Shown one piece after another: positions 28,818-37,853 of a DNA stretch of 64,000 nucleotides (within the stretch, counting starts at the first letter, position 1; each line of letters begins with the position of its first letter). A program made the position numbers and the translations under genes. The notes below the pieces were generated by a model. It did no database searches and was not told the DNA's origin. It worked only from the letters and a program-made list of their open reading frames with translations. The stretch covers positions 124,001-188,000 of the forward strand of contig CBDDAC010000026.1 in the NCBI GenBank assembly GCA_965224765.1, written 5' to 3'. The stretch comes from CAZDBA01 sp965224765 (lineage in GTDB: Bacteria; Planctomycetota; Planctomycetia; Pirellulales; Pirellulaceae).

Positions 28818-30823
28818 TTGGGAAGCTCCATCTGAGGAAGCTGCATTTGAGGAAGCCCGGGAGGCGGTGACTCTGACGCCCCCTCCCCTGCCTTTGACTT
28901 GCCCTGCTGGTAATCGTCAAGGATTGCGAAGTACTTTTCAGGTTCCTTAAGCAAACCCTTCCGGCAACCTTCGCAACAGATCATGACGGAAACTCCGTTC
29001 ACGTCGACACGGATAGGCGTACCCATTCCCATGGTGCCCAATCGAACTTCGGTAACCGGGCAGATGATCTGATCTTCAGCCAGTTCCCGATCTTCCGGCG
29101 TCAAACTTTCAAAAGATTCCTCGATCTCCGCCAGTTCCTCGCGGGTCGGCGCGGCGCTGTGGAACGTTTCGAGAATGGTGAAGTATTTCCCCGGGTCATT
29201 GATCAGATTGGTCCGGCAGCCTTCACAGCAAATCATCACGTCACGTTGATCAAGCTGGACGCGAATGGGAGCTCCCATTCCCATCGTGCCCAGTCGAACT
29301 TCGGTAACCGGGCAGATGACTTGCTCTTCGGCCAGCTCCCGATCTTCGGAAGAAAGCCCAGCGAACGATTCCTCGATCTCTTTGGCCTCCGCGTCGACGG
29401 CAGACAGTTGCGATTCATTCCTACGAGCGGCACGATTGGGGTCGATCAATGACACCTTGCCCTGAATGTTGAACGTCGAGTCGAGCATAAATACGCCTGA
29501 TGCAACCACCTGCTCGCCCGCCTTGATCCCCGATTTTATCGAGATCTTGTCACCGATAATTTCCGCGATGGCAACCTTGCGAAACTCAAATCGTCCCGGC
29601 TCGGTCTCCACGTAGGCAACACTATCGCTACCATTCATCAGTACAGACTCGCGAGGGACGACCACTAGCGTATCGGAAGTGCTGGTTGATTTCTGGATGC
29701 GTGCTTTTCCAAAATCACCAATCTTGATGAGCCCGGCTTCATTGGAAATCACCACTCGCACACTCACGGCCTGAGTCTTGTCATCAACCATCGGGTCAAT
29801 GAACGAAATCAGTCCTTCGAATTCCTGGCCAACATTCGATTGGAGGGTAACCGTGACGGATTGCCCTAGTTTTAGATTGCCAGTGTCTTCGGGGTACATT
29901 TCCAATTTCAACCAGACTTTGGAAAGGTTTGCGATCTTCAAAATTGGCATACCCGTTTTGACATACTTTCCTTCATCAACCAGCTTGGCAACAACCGTAC
30001 CGGACTTTGGAGCAAAGATGCGAATTTGACTGTCGGGTTTATTCCTTTCCTCGATGGCGTCGACAGCGGATTCTGGAATGCCAAGCTCAATCAACCGACG
30101 ACGAGCACTCTCATAGAGTCGCTGATTGGATTGTTGGACGCGTTCATTGCTGGAACGATTCTCCTGCAAGGCTTTTTTCGCACTCAACAAACCCGCCTGG
30201 TCGGCGTAAAGGTCCGGAGAATAAAGCACCGCCAGAGCTTGGCCTTCTTTGACTGAAGCACCTGTAAAATCGACGAGCAAATCTTCAATCCGTCCGTCAA
30301 CGTAGGCAGAGATCGTCGCCTCTGTCGTCTCGTCGTACGCAATCTTGCCGAGGACTTCAATTTCGCCCGTTATCGGCATGTTCAGCGCTGGGACGGTTGT
30401 GATGTTCGCCAACCGACGTGAAGTGGGATCAATGGTCACACCGAAAATGTCTTTGGGGTCGCCCGGAATATCGACTTTTTGCAACTCCATTCCGCAAACG
30501 GGACACCTGCCCGGCGCTTTGACAAAAACACAAAGCATGGAACAGGCGTACAAGGCATCTTCTTTCGCCCCATCACCAGCGACGCTTGTTCTCGCGTTGT
30601 CAAACCAGTCGAAATTGCGCTGCAAATAGCCAAAGCCGAACGCAAGTGCGATTACCGCAGCAACGGCAACGATCGGTTGCAGAACCAGCCTGAACCAATA
30701 CAGCGATTGCCCTAGAAACCACGCTTGGCTCTGTTGGCGCCGAGAGACATTCGACTCATCGACGACCTCCACTGATGAGGGTTCGGACAAATCATTGGAT
30801 ACTTCTTGTTTGGGATCATTCAT
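28814..30823 (-). CDS. cusB: CusB-like efflux adaptor with heavy-metal-binding domain and two C-terminal Cys cassettes
   Basis: ATG 30823 (MNDPKQEVSNDL) gives 669 residues. After one membrane anchor (about 48-70) comes a heavy-metal-binding domain, YACSMLCVFVKAPGRCPVCG (about 90-110), a variant of the usual YTCPMHP...PGxCPxCGM type. The CusB adaptor core follows (about 120-480), with coiled coil and barrel domains. Two tandem cassettes of about 70 residues end the protein; each has ICPVTEVRLGTMGMG then VMICCEGCR and is preceded by AEIEESFESLTPEDRELAE-type helices. The last residues are repeats of LPQM. Standard CusB lacks the cassettes, which resemble those of the exported protein at the end of the operon. 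Confidence 0.88.
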   Translation of the reverse strand: MNDPKQEVSNDLSEPSSVEVVDESNVSRRQQSQAWFLGQSLYWFRLVLQPIVAVAAVIALAFGFGYLQRNFDWFDNARTSVAGDGAKEDALYACSMLCVFVKAPGRCPVCGMELQKVDIPGDPKDIFGVTIDPTSRRLANITTVPALNMPITGEIEVLGKIAYDETTEATISAYVDGRIEDLLVDFTGASVKEGQALAVLYSPDLYADQAGLLSAKKALQENRSSNERVQQSNQRLYESARRRLIELGIPESAVDAIEERNKPDSQIRIFAPKSGTVVAKLVDEGKYVKTGMPILKIANLSKVWLKLEMYPEDTGNLKLGQSVTVTLQSNVGQEFEGLISFIDPMVDDKTQAVSVRVVISNEAGLIKIGDFGKARIQKSTSTSDTLVVVPRESVLMNGSDSVAYVETEPGRFEFRKVAIAEIIGDKISIKSGIKAGEQVVASGVFMLDSTFNIQGKVSLIDPNRAARRNESQLSAVDAEAKEIEESFAGLSSEDRELAEEQVICPVTEVRLGTMGMGAPIRVQLDQRDVMICCEGCRTNLINDPGKYFTILETFHSAAPTREELAEIEESFESLTPEDRELAEDQIICPVTEVRLGTMGMGTPIRVDVNGVSVMICCEGCRKGLLKEPEKYFAILDDYQQGKSKAGEGASESPPPGLPQMQLPQMELPK

Positions 30824-31000
30824 CTGCGACTCACGAATCAACCTTCACACAGATGCTGCTTTGACGCAGTGCCACATGAAGAAAATCAGGAACGAAAGAC
30901 CGCGACCAATCAGAGCTGGAGCATTTTGATATTCGGCATCACAGGCCGAAAAAACTAAGCTTCCAATGACTAGCGCGTATTTACCTTGTCGATTTTTAAA

Positions 31001-31495
31001 TCAACACGTAAATCGCGAGAGAAGAACGCAAGTTTGCTGCGAGGAGAGAGTCACCATCCGTAGGCTGGTCGATCCAGAATCGGCTGGAAACATTGTTGTT
31101 TGAGTGTGGACCCAACTGATAAACGAGAAGGTTACAAACGTTTGAGTTTCATGGGATTCCGTTGGTGGTGCCGCAGGCGGCGACGATGGAGTGTCACTTG
31201 AATCTGCACATTCGCATGTTTCACACTGGCAAGATTCTGTACTTGGGTTGCAATGACAAGCGGCAATTGTCGCTGGTTTTGAAACGCAGCAAGACGATAC
31301 TTTCTGATCAGCTGAACAGCAGGATTTGGCCTGCGTGTCTACAGAGCAGCAAACCGTCGAAGAAAGCTCGCTGGAAGAATTCCCACATAAACAAGAGCCC
31401 GCCAAAGCGTGAACCGGTGACAAGCATATTGCCACGATCACCAGGCAAGACACCATGGCGCGGATCGTTTTTTGGTTTAGGTGGCTTTTCAACAT
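31001..31495 (-). CDS. Small exported cysteine-rich protein, putative metal binder
   Basis: This 164-residue protein has an N-terminal signal (IRAMVSCLVIVAICLSPVHALAG) and then about 20 cysteines in 75 residues, arranged as CLCG, VCC, SCC, SSCC, ACHC, SCQCETCEC. A low-complexity Ser/Pro stretch and a hydrophobic tail follow. The spacing suggests metal sequestration in the periplasm rather than disulfide bonding, and the position between the TolC-like and CusB-like genes of a metal efflux operon supports this. No named family is recognised. The start ATG at 31495 is the only reasonable one. Confidence 0.65.
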   Translation of the reverse strand: MLKSHLNQKTIRAMVSCLVIVAICLSPVHALAGSCLCGNSSSELSSTVCCSVDTQAKSCCSADQKVSSCCVSKPATIAACHCNPSTESCQCETCECADSSDTPSSPPAAPPTESHETQTFVTFSFISWVHTQTTMFPADSGSTSLRMVTLSSQQTCVLLSRFTC

Positions 31496-31699
31496 CGGGC
31501 TGGTCTGAAGGAATGTAGAACCGGATCAATAATTGGCAGAAAGATCATTGAGGTCAAGATCAACCATTCTAATATACGCCACTCAATGCGATTTCGACCA
31601 AGGCTTTTCGCCAAATGCAAGCAGAAATTGTCCCATTGCTTTTCAAGGAACCAACCGATTTCAACGTAATTCGGGATCGACTGTGTGAATTGCCTACAA

Positions 31700-33172
31700 T
31701 TATTTGGGCAGATTAACGGAGTCTTCCATCGCGGCACCAGCCTCCAACTCTGACTTTGCCTCAACATTTTTCGACCCAACCGAATCGGTTTCGAATTCGG
31801 GCCGAGCGACCGTGTTGGCAATCGAAGAGAATTGAATCGGCTCGACTTGACCGACACTTCGAGCCAGCGAAGCAAGAAGCTGTTGACGTTGTGACTGTAA
31901 GTTGGCTTCGGTGATCCGATATCGCAGAACGCTACGCCAGTTCGAGATCAATTGAACGTACTCGGTGGAGTCGGTGGCATATTCGTCGATGGACAATTCA
32001 AGCGTTCGTTCCGCCTTGGGAATGATGTCTTCTTGAATCAACTCCAACGTATCTCGCGTGCTATCGAGTTGGGCAACCAGGTCAAAAACTTCTTCGCTTG
32101 CCTGGTCTTGCAAACTCACTAACTGGCTTTCCGATGCAAGCCGATTTGACTTTGCCTCACAAATACCCGCACGAATTCGAGACTTATAAACAGGCAAGTT
32201 AAAACCAACACCAAGAAGCAACGCATCGTCGCCGTTTGCGACTGGACTAATGCCATTGGATGAAGTTGCGATCCAGTTTAGCCCAACCGTAAAATCGGGT
32301 TTTTCTTCTAAGCGTGCCAGATGGATCCTCTTTTGGTCACGGCGGATGTTGGCGAGTTGAGATTGCAAGTCAGGACGCAATTGCAAGGCTCGAGAAACCA
32401 GTGCATTGACATCCAAATTTACGTTGTCCGTTTCCAATCGGTCTACGATTTGCAATTCAGACTTTGGATCGACATGCAGCAGACGAGCCAAGCGAGCCTG
32501 AAACGACTTCTCTTTCTGAAACAACTCTGCAAGCTGATTTTCGATTTTTGACTGCTCAACTTGTACATTGAGAACGTCTTGTTGAGAAACTGATTTCTTG
32601 ACCTCATACTGGCGCAACACGACCTCAGCAATTTGCGTGAGTGACTCATGGTCTTGATTCGTAATCTCAATCGATTTGCGAATGAACAAAAGCTGATAGC
32701 ACGCCGTCCGAATGCTCGCGGAAACTTCAAGCTGAGTTTGTGCCAACGTAGCTTCTGCGGCAGCAATTTCGTCGAAAACGACTGCCGCCTTCGTTGCTCG
32801 CCGCTCTGCATTCGTGATCTTCTGACTAACGCTAAGCGAAAATGCTTGCTCACCAGCAGCCGTTTCAACGGGAGCAAGGTGGGTGTTGGCATTCACCATC
32901 GGATCCGGCAGTGAAAGGGCCTGTGGAATTCGATGACGTATCGCTTCCACTTTGTGCTGGGCGGCAGTAATTTGTGGATTTCTCGCCAATCCAAACTGTA
33001 CGTATTCCTCAATGCTTCCGAATTCGGAAGTACTTGCGGTCAGATCACTATCGGTAACGGCCGAAGTGAAACAAGAATCGTTCTGCTGGAGCGAATGCAG
33101 AACTGTTTGAGGAGAACGACAGCCCACAACCGCAAAGAGCATGAGGCAAACGATGGCAGTTCTGTTCCACAT
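31700..33172 (-). CDS. TolC-family outer-membrane lipoprotein of the heavy-metal efflux system (CusC role)
   Basis: From ATG 33172 the protein starts MWNRTAIVCLMLFAVVGCRS, a lipoprotein signal with Cys18 as the likely acylation site. Two outer-membrane-efflux repeats follow (about 60-250 and 265-450), with GLARNPQITAAQHKVEAIRH at the start and an SRALQLRPDLQSQLA helix opening the second half. The length is typical for CusC/CzcC. It is the first gene of the minus-strand metal operon; an untranslated stretch of about 200 bases separates it from the Cys-rich gene. The far end (about 470-490) is Glu/Ser-rich. Confidence 0.88.
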   Translation of the reverse strand: MWNRTAIVCLMLFAVVGCRSPQTVLHSLQQNDSCFTSAVTDSDLTASTSEFGSIEEYVQFGLARNPQITAAQHKVEAIRHRIPQALSLPDPMVNANTHLAPVETAAGEQAFSLSVSQKITNAERRATKAAVVFDEIAAAEATLAQTQLEVSASIRTACYQLLFIRKSIEITNQDHESLTQIAEVVLRQYEVKKSVSQQDVLNVQVEQSKIENQLAELFQKEKSFQARLARLLHVDPKSELQIVDRLETDNVNLDVNALVSRALQLRPDLQSQLANIRRDQKRIHLARLEEKPDFTVGLNWIATSSNGISPVANGDDALLLGVGFNLPVYKSRIRAGICEAKSNRLASESQLVSLQDQASEEVFDLVAQLDSTRDTLELIQEDIIPKAERTLELSIDEYATDSTEYVQLISNWRSVLRYRITEANLQSQRQQLLASLARSVGQVEPIQFSSIANTVARPEFETDSVGSKNVEAKSELEAGAAMEDSVNLPK

Positions 33173-33511
33173 TGGACCAATTTCCAGCGACAATTGATGT
33201 ACCCAATGGTCATCGTCCGAATAACCGATACAAGCTGAACTTCAGAACAACCGGTCATGCTACCGCTACAAACGGAACAGGTTAACGTTGCCCCTTTCGC
33301 ACTACAAAACTCGAAATACTGTCCTTTGCTCTTTGAGAATACATAAGGCTCGAATCTTGAGCATCGGCTCTCTTTTTGGCGTTCAAGCACTCCCAGCAGT
33401 TGTCCGTCAATTCGCGTCCTACGCCATTCATAAGGTTGCCATGGGTTCGGTGATCGGAAAGAATATCAACAAGTTCATTTTTCTTTAGCCGTCTGTTCCC
33501 AAGAGTAACCC
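33173..33511. other. Divergent regulatory region between efflux operon and DUF6370 gene
   Basis: This 339-base region must carry promoters for both directions. I could not identify a clear metal-regulator palindrome. A minus-strand open frame across it (33390 into the TolC-like gene) has a Cys-rich start but overlaps the lipoprotein gene and is not supported. Confidence 0.4.
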
Positions 33512-33889
33512 ATGAAATTCACGACCCTTCTTTGTTTAGCCTTGGCACTGATCGTTTCAGTTGGCTGTCAAGACAAAGTCTCCAAGACTACTCCAGACAC
33601 CAACAAGGCGGTTTCCAACGCCAACATGGTTTCCAACCAGACTGTCGAAGCTTCCTGTGGACAATGTCAGTTTGAATTGGAGGGCGGCGGTTGCGATCTT
33701 GCCATCCGAATTGACGGCAAGTCGTACTATGTCGACGGCGCGAATTTAGACGACCATGGTGACGCGCACGCCAAAGATGGACTGTGCAACTGTATAAGGC
33801 AGGCGAAGGTAACCGGCGAAGTCAAAGACGGACGTTTCGTTGCGTCATCATTTGAAGTTCTACCGGCTGACAAACCATCTAGCGATTGA
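33512..33889 (+). CDS. DUF6370-family lipoprotein
   Basis: This 125-residue protein starts with a lipoprotein signal (MKFTTLLCLALALIVSVGC, Cys19). The mature part has SCGQCQFELEGGGCDLAIRI, then DGKSYYVDGANLDDHGDAHA and GLCNCIRQAKVTGEV. This Cys/His pattern is what I recall for DUF6370, a small family common in planctomycetes. CGQC, a third Cys and the CNC pair could bind metal. It is divergent from the metal efflux operon and may share its regulation. The function is unknown. Confidence 0.8.
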   Translation: MKFTTLLCLALALIVSVGCQDKVSKTTPDTNKAVSNANMVSNQTVEASCGQCQFELEGGGCDLAIRIDGKSYYVDGANLDDHGDAHAKDGLCNCIRQAKVTGEVKDGRFVASSFEVLPADKPSSD

Positions 33890-34540
33890 TATTCGTTCTC
33901 GATTTGGGAGACGCGAATCGGAAGCCGACGATTGGGAATACTTCTCAGCCAACCGATTTGAACGGCTTGCATACAACGCGCCTGATGACGAAAAACATCA
34001 CGAGCTTAACGACTTTGCAATAGATGCGATCTTGGGATTCGGCTGGCCTAGGTACTAGGCTGTTGGCAGAACACCACATGCCCACGCAAGCGAGGAGCAT
34101 GGCACCCATCGTCAACATCGTCGAGGTTTTTGCCTTTTACGGGAGGTTGAGGCTCCTGCCGAAACAGTTCTTGTTCCTCTCCAACGTGGAACTTGGGGCT
34201 AGTACCCAGATCGTTTTGAATTGGCGCGTAACAAGGCGAAGAAAACTGGTGTACCCGATGTACTCGGCCCGCCTATCGAATCCGCCTAATTTGGAATGCT
34301 TAACGAGACATGGACCGTGTGCGTCAACGCTCGAACGAGTGCTTCCAACTCGAAGGATTCCACCCTGAATTGCTCATCATGCACGATTACCAAACGAGAA
34401 ATCGCCGTTCTCAGACGATTCAAAAGCAATTTTTTAGAGAAATTCCCGATTGACGAGTGTCCGAGTGTCACAACTTCAGATTCAAGCGGTATTGGCGTCA
34501 GTTGTTGAATTGAACCCAAAATCGCAATCCGAGGTACCCC
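33890..34540. other. Intergenic region with repeat R1; no supported gene
   Basis: Apart from the repeat at 34077-34207, the sequence shows only short open frames without start signals. A stretch around 34290-34500 could be decayed coding sequence but cannot be assigned. Confidence 0.55.
34077..34207 (+). repeat. Intergenic repeat R1, full unit
   Basis: The hairpin segment CATGCCCACGCAAGCGAGGA, a spacer ending TTTTGCCTTTTAC, the core GGGAGGTTGAGGCTCCTGCC and the tail TTGTTCCTCT...AACTTGGGGCTA are shared in the same order with 17423-17596. Confidence 0.8.
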
Positions 34541-35104
34541 ATGAAAGTATTGTCTATTTCCCTGGCGTTGTTGTCGCTCGCATGCTGCGTCTTTATTTTT
34601 TCATACATCGCATTCGACTCGTCTGATATTCCATACCGCGCGGCTGAAGCAATTGACGGCGTCAGATACAGCACGGCATCAGGAGATGCGACCGCTGCGG
34701 CAGAGTGGCAACAAATCGCGGATGAGGTCATCGCGTATTTGAAATTGGAAAATCAGAAAGTATTCTGGGCAGGCTTGGTGGGTTTGGCATCTTCAATTGC
34801 AGCGGTTATCTTCTTTCTGATTTGGCGAAAACGAAGGAGCGGTCAGCGAGAAGGGTCTCAGACGGGCTGGCGTATTGGTTGGGGTTTGGCAACCATCGTC
34901 CTGGTGGGCTTTGGACTCTTGATGCTGTCTATAAGCCTGGAAGGATTTTCACGATTGAATGCCCTTTTCAGTCAGGACGAAACCATCATGTCATTCCCAA
35001 ATACGTTCACTGAACAAACCAAATTCATTGGCGCCATCAGCATCGGATTCATAAGCTTCGTTTTCGCAGCGATCTGTGGAACAAACTGTTTTTCAAAAGG
35101 GTAG
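34541..35104 (+). CDS. Hypothetical membrane protein with four hydrophobic segments
   Basis: This 187-residue protein has hydrophobic segments at about 4-22, 76-96, 108-132 and 162-182. A hydrophilic loop between the first two holds SSDIPYRAAEAIDGVRY. A basic patch WRKRRSGQREG follows the second helix, which sets that loop on the cytoplasmic side. No family is recognised and no neighbour suggests a role. The start ATG at 34541 follows a GAGG-like site (CGAGGTACCCC). Confidence 0.55.
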   Translation: MKVLSISLALLSLACCVFIFSYIAFDSSDIPYRAAEAIDGVRYSTASGDATAAAEWQQIADEVIAYLKLENQKVFWAGLVGLASSIAAVIFFLIWRKRRSGQREGSQTGWRIGWGLATIVLVGFGLLMLSISLEGFSRLNALFSQDETIMSFPNTFTEQTKFIGAISIGFISFVFAAICGTNCFSKG

Positions 35105-35260
35105 TTATCTAGGAAGATGGCTGAGCACCCTGCAGTTCTTGAACTGTGTGTGGGATCAAATCTAAACAACAGCCCCGATTTGATTGCATGACATACTCAG
35201 TGCGGCCAAGCAAAACAACTAACAATTCCCACCAGGCTTTTGTTGCGGTACGACCTTTGT

Positions 35261-36991
35261 TCAAGCCGCTTTTATAGCCGGAGAACTCAACACTGACTGA
35301 ATCAGCTCGGACAATTCTCCAATCCTGATCGGCTTGGTACAAAATGCATCGATATCATACTGATCGACGTTTTGTGCGTTAACAACGGAACTGAATCCGG
35401 TACAGAGGATCGCCGGAAGCTCGGGCGCGATCGCTTTGACCTCACGGATCAACTCGTTGCCCTGCAGGTTGGGCATCGTTTGATCCGTTATCAATAGGTC
35501 AAATGACGTTCGATTCTCACGGAAGATCATGAGAGCTTTTGCACTATCAGTCGTGCAGGTGACTTCGTAGCCCAGTCTAACAAGTTGAATCTTCATCACA
35601 TCGAGGATGCTTGGATTGTCATCGACAAACAGAATCCTCGCAGTTCGCCGACTCTCGTTCTTGAGCGATCTTCGTGAAGGTCTTTCAGAAATTCGGATCG
35701 GAAGACTGGAAAACGAAACATCAATTGTCGTTCCTTTTTCACAACTGCTCTGAACGACCACTTCTCCGTCCATCGCCGAAACTGCAGCATAAACGGTTGA
35801 AAGCCCAAGACCGGTCCCCTCCCCTTTGGTTGTGTAAAAAGGATCAAATACTCTATGAACTTCGTCAATGGGAATGCCACACCCCTCATCTACGATTGAG
35901 AGTCTGACCTTTTTGCCCTGAATTTCTCCGGTCGATGAATCAAGATCCATTGCATCAACGAAGATCTTTAGCTTGCCCGCCTTTCCCCTCATCGAATGCT
36001 CAGCATTGGAACAAAGATTCATCAAGATCTGAACTAGCTGCCCCGCGTGACCGTGAATCGTGTCATCAGAATCAGGTGCAGTCACTTCCAAAACAATTGA
36101 AGTCGGCAGAAGCGCACGGATCAGGGGCAACGCATCACGTACCGTACTACCGACGGAAATCGGACCGTATTCGATTTCTCCGCCGCGATTCCAATTCAGT
36201 AGCTGTTGAACAATTTCGCGCGCGTTATCAACGACGGTCTGCAGGCTGTCAACATGAGTGATCGCCGGACAAGATTCTGGAAGGGTCATTTTTAGTAGAT
36301 CAGCATACCCCTGGACGGATGCGAGTATGTTGTTGAAATCGTGAGCGATGCCGCCAGTCAAATTGCCAATCGCCTCCAATTTCTCAGCTTGGCGTAGCCG
36401 CGATTCCAATCGAATTTGGGTCACATTTGCGGCTTTTCGAGTTTCCATCTCCGACAACGTTGGAATCGCCAGTTTCTGCAACAAAGAGAGTTCGCCCCTG
36501 GTCCAATCTCGAGGCTGACTATCAATCACGCAAAACGAACCAAGCACCTCGCCGCCCGGCGCGACCAAGGGAACGCCCAAATAAGCAACGACACCAAGTT
36601 CCTTGATGGCTTTGTTTTCACTGACGAGATGATGACGACGGGCATCCCGAATCACAAGCGGTTGGTTTCGCATCGTGACGTACTGGCAGAACGAATGAGA
36701 AAGTGGCGTCTCGCGACGACTCGCCCAGGGCTCTCCCAAGCCGGCGTTACTTACAAAGAACTGTCGATTGTCGGTCACCAGAACAATCAGTGATACCGGC
36801 GTCTCTAAAAGTTTGGTTGCCAGCTCAGTTAGTATCTGAAAGGTCGGTTCGGGTGCCCCATCCAGAAACCCTGTTTTGTTGATCGCGCCAAGTCGATCTA
36901 AAGAATTCAATGAGGCAACCAGAATCTCTTCCTCCCTCGACTCCGGAAGAATCTCAAGATTAGAGAGGCTTTTTTCGACTGCTAAATCCAT
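35261..36991 (-). CDS. GAF-domain sensor histidine kinase with C-terminal receiver
   Basis: From ATG 36991 (MDLAVEKSLSNL) the 576-residue protein has a GAF domain (about 40-180), a histidine phosphoacceptor helix GGIAHDFNNILASVQGYADL (His217), an ATPase domain ending DEGCGIPIDEVHRVFDPFYT and GTGLGLSTVYAAV, and a receiver domain (about 455-570) with the DD pair in ILFVDDNPS, the acceptor in LLITDQTMP and a distal Lys in FCTKPIRIGEL. There is no membrane segment, so sensing is cytoplasmic. The H-DFNN-L type kinase with a fused receiver is a common planctomycete design. The frame extends five codons to a GTG, but the ATG is preferred. The output partner is unknown. Confidence 0.88.
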   Translation of the reverse strand: MDLAVEKSLSNLEILPESREEEILVASLNSLDRLGAINKTGFLDGAPEPTFQILTELATKLLETPVSLIVLVTDNRQFFVSNAGLGEPWASRRETPLSHSFCQYVTMRNQPLVIRDARRHHLVSENKAIKELGVVAYLGVPLVAPGGEVLGSFCVIDSQPRDWTRGELSLLQKLAIPTLSEMETRKAANVTQIRLESRLRQAEKLEAIGNLTGGIAHDFNNILASVQGYADLLKMTLPESCPAITHVDSLQTVVDNAREIVQQLLNWNRGGEIEYGPISVGSTVRDALPLIRALLPTSIVLEVTAPDSDDTIHGHAGQLVQILMNLCSNAEHSMRGKAGKLKIFVDAMDLDSSTGEIQGKKVRLSIVDEGCGIPIDEVHRVFDPFYTTKGEGTGLGLSTVYAAVSAMDGEVVVQSSCEKGTTIDVSFSSLPIRISERPSRRSLKNESRRTARILFVDDNPSILDVMKIQLVRLGYEVTCTTDSAKALMIFRENRTSFDLLITDQTMPNLQGNELIREVKAIAPELPAILCTGFSSVVNAQNVDQYDIDAFCTKPIRIGELSELIQSVLSSPAIKAA

Positions 36992-37437
36992 TTTGGTTCC
37001 ATCCACGAAGTTGCTCCACCGATACCATTTGAGGTGATTCGACCCAATGTTGTGTTGGACACTCCATTCACACTCAAGCTATCGCTGCTCCGCCAAGGTG
37101 CGGAACCTGAATTTTACAAGAGAAGGTCCGAGCTCCCTACAGCAGTGCATAACCAACCCTCAAAGCGTGCCATAGGTGGTAAACGGCACCGTCAAGCTTC
37201 CTTTCGCTTAGTTTTGGTGATCAATCTGCCCTTCTGTCTTTGGCATTTAATACGATCGTTACATCCAAATTAATAATTTACGCATTACTTCGGCATGCGC
37301 CGAGCGCGAGTATTGTGCGCAGTGCCCCTCCTAAAATTAGATTGAGAAACAGTTTGTAGCGATGGAAAAAGCACTGCACTATAATCTCTGCGGCGTTAGC
37401 CAATTCTCTCTATCTCATTCGACTCTGAGGCAACCCG
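36992..37437. other. Divergent intergenic region upstream of the STM4011-4015-like operon
   Basis: No gene is supported in these 446 bases. A -10-like TATAAT lies at 37380-37385, about 53 bases before the first operon gene. The best -35-like match (TTGTAG at 37354) is 20 bases away, which is long, so the promoter is tentative. Confidence 0.35.
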
Positions 37438-37737
37438 ATGCAATTTCGACACGGCGATGTCATGATCCAAAAGGTGCGGAAGTTGCCTAATGAAAAACGT
37501 AGATGCAGGCACCTGATTCTTGCTCATGGCGAAATCACGGGGCATAGTCATCAGATCAAAGAAAAAAAGAATGCCACCCTTTATGAAACTCCTGGCGACC
37601 TGTACCTGGAAGTAACCGCCAATGAAGCAACGGTGGTCCACGAAGAACACCACCCTATTGCTCTTATGAAAGGAATCTACCGAGTCTGGCGGCAACGCGA
37701 ATACTCTCCTGAGGAAATTCGAGTGATCCGAGATTGA
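37438..37737 (+). CDS. Small conserved hypothetical protein, first gene of the radical SAM operon
   Basis: This 99-residue soluble protein reads MQFRHGDVMIQKVRKLPNEK, then LAHGEITGHSHQIKEKKNAT, TVVHEEHHPIALMKGIYRVW and ends QREYSPEEIRVIRD. The GEITGHSH and HEEHHPI histidine motifs, with the REYSPE end, recur in a small uncharacterised family that I associate with DUF6745/LRR proteins. The histidines could form a metal site in a compact beta-barrel-like fold; this is inference. The next gene starts 116 bases downstream. Confidence 0.65.
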   Translation: MQFRHGDVMIQKVRKLPNEKRRCRHLILAHGEITGHSHQIKEKKNATLYETPGDLYLEVTANEATVVHEEHHPIALMKGIYRVWRQREYSPEEIRVIRD

Positions 37738-37853
37738 CTTGATGCAAATAGGAAGCCTTTGCTTTCAAATCCTTCGTTTTTACGGATTGCGGCTGAAAAA
37801 TGGACGTATTCAAAATCCATACACGACAATAAACATCGATCCCGGAGCACTAG

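Noticed and set aside
28074..28835. 253-codon plus-strand frame
   Set aside because: It is the shadow of the CusA-like gene on the opposite strand, which has strong family motifs.
33040..33390. Minus-strand frame with a Cys-rich opening upstream of the TolC-like lipoprotein gene
   Set aside because: Most of it overlaps the lipoprotein gene in another frame, and it has no ribosome-binding site or family resemblance.
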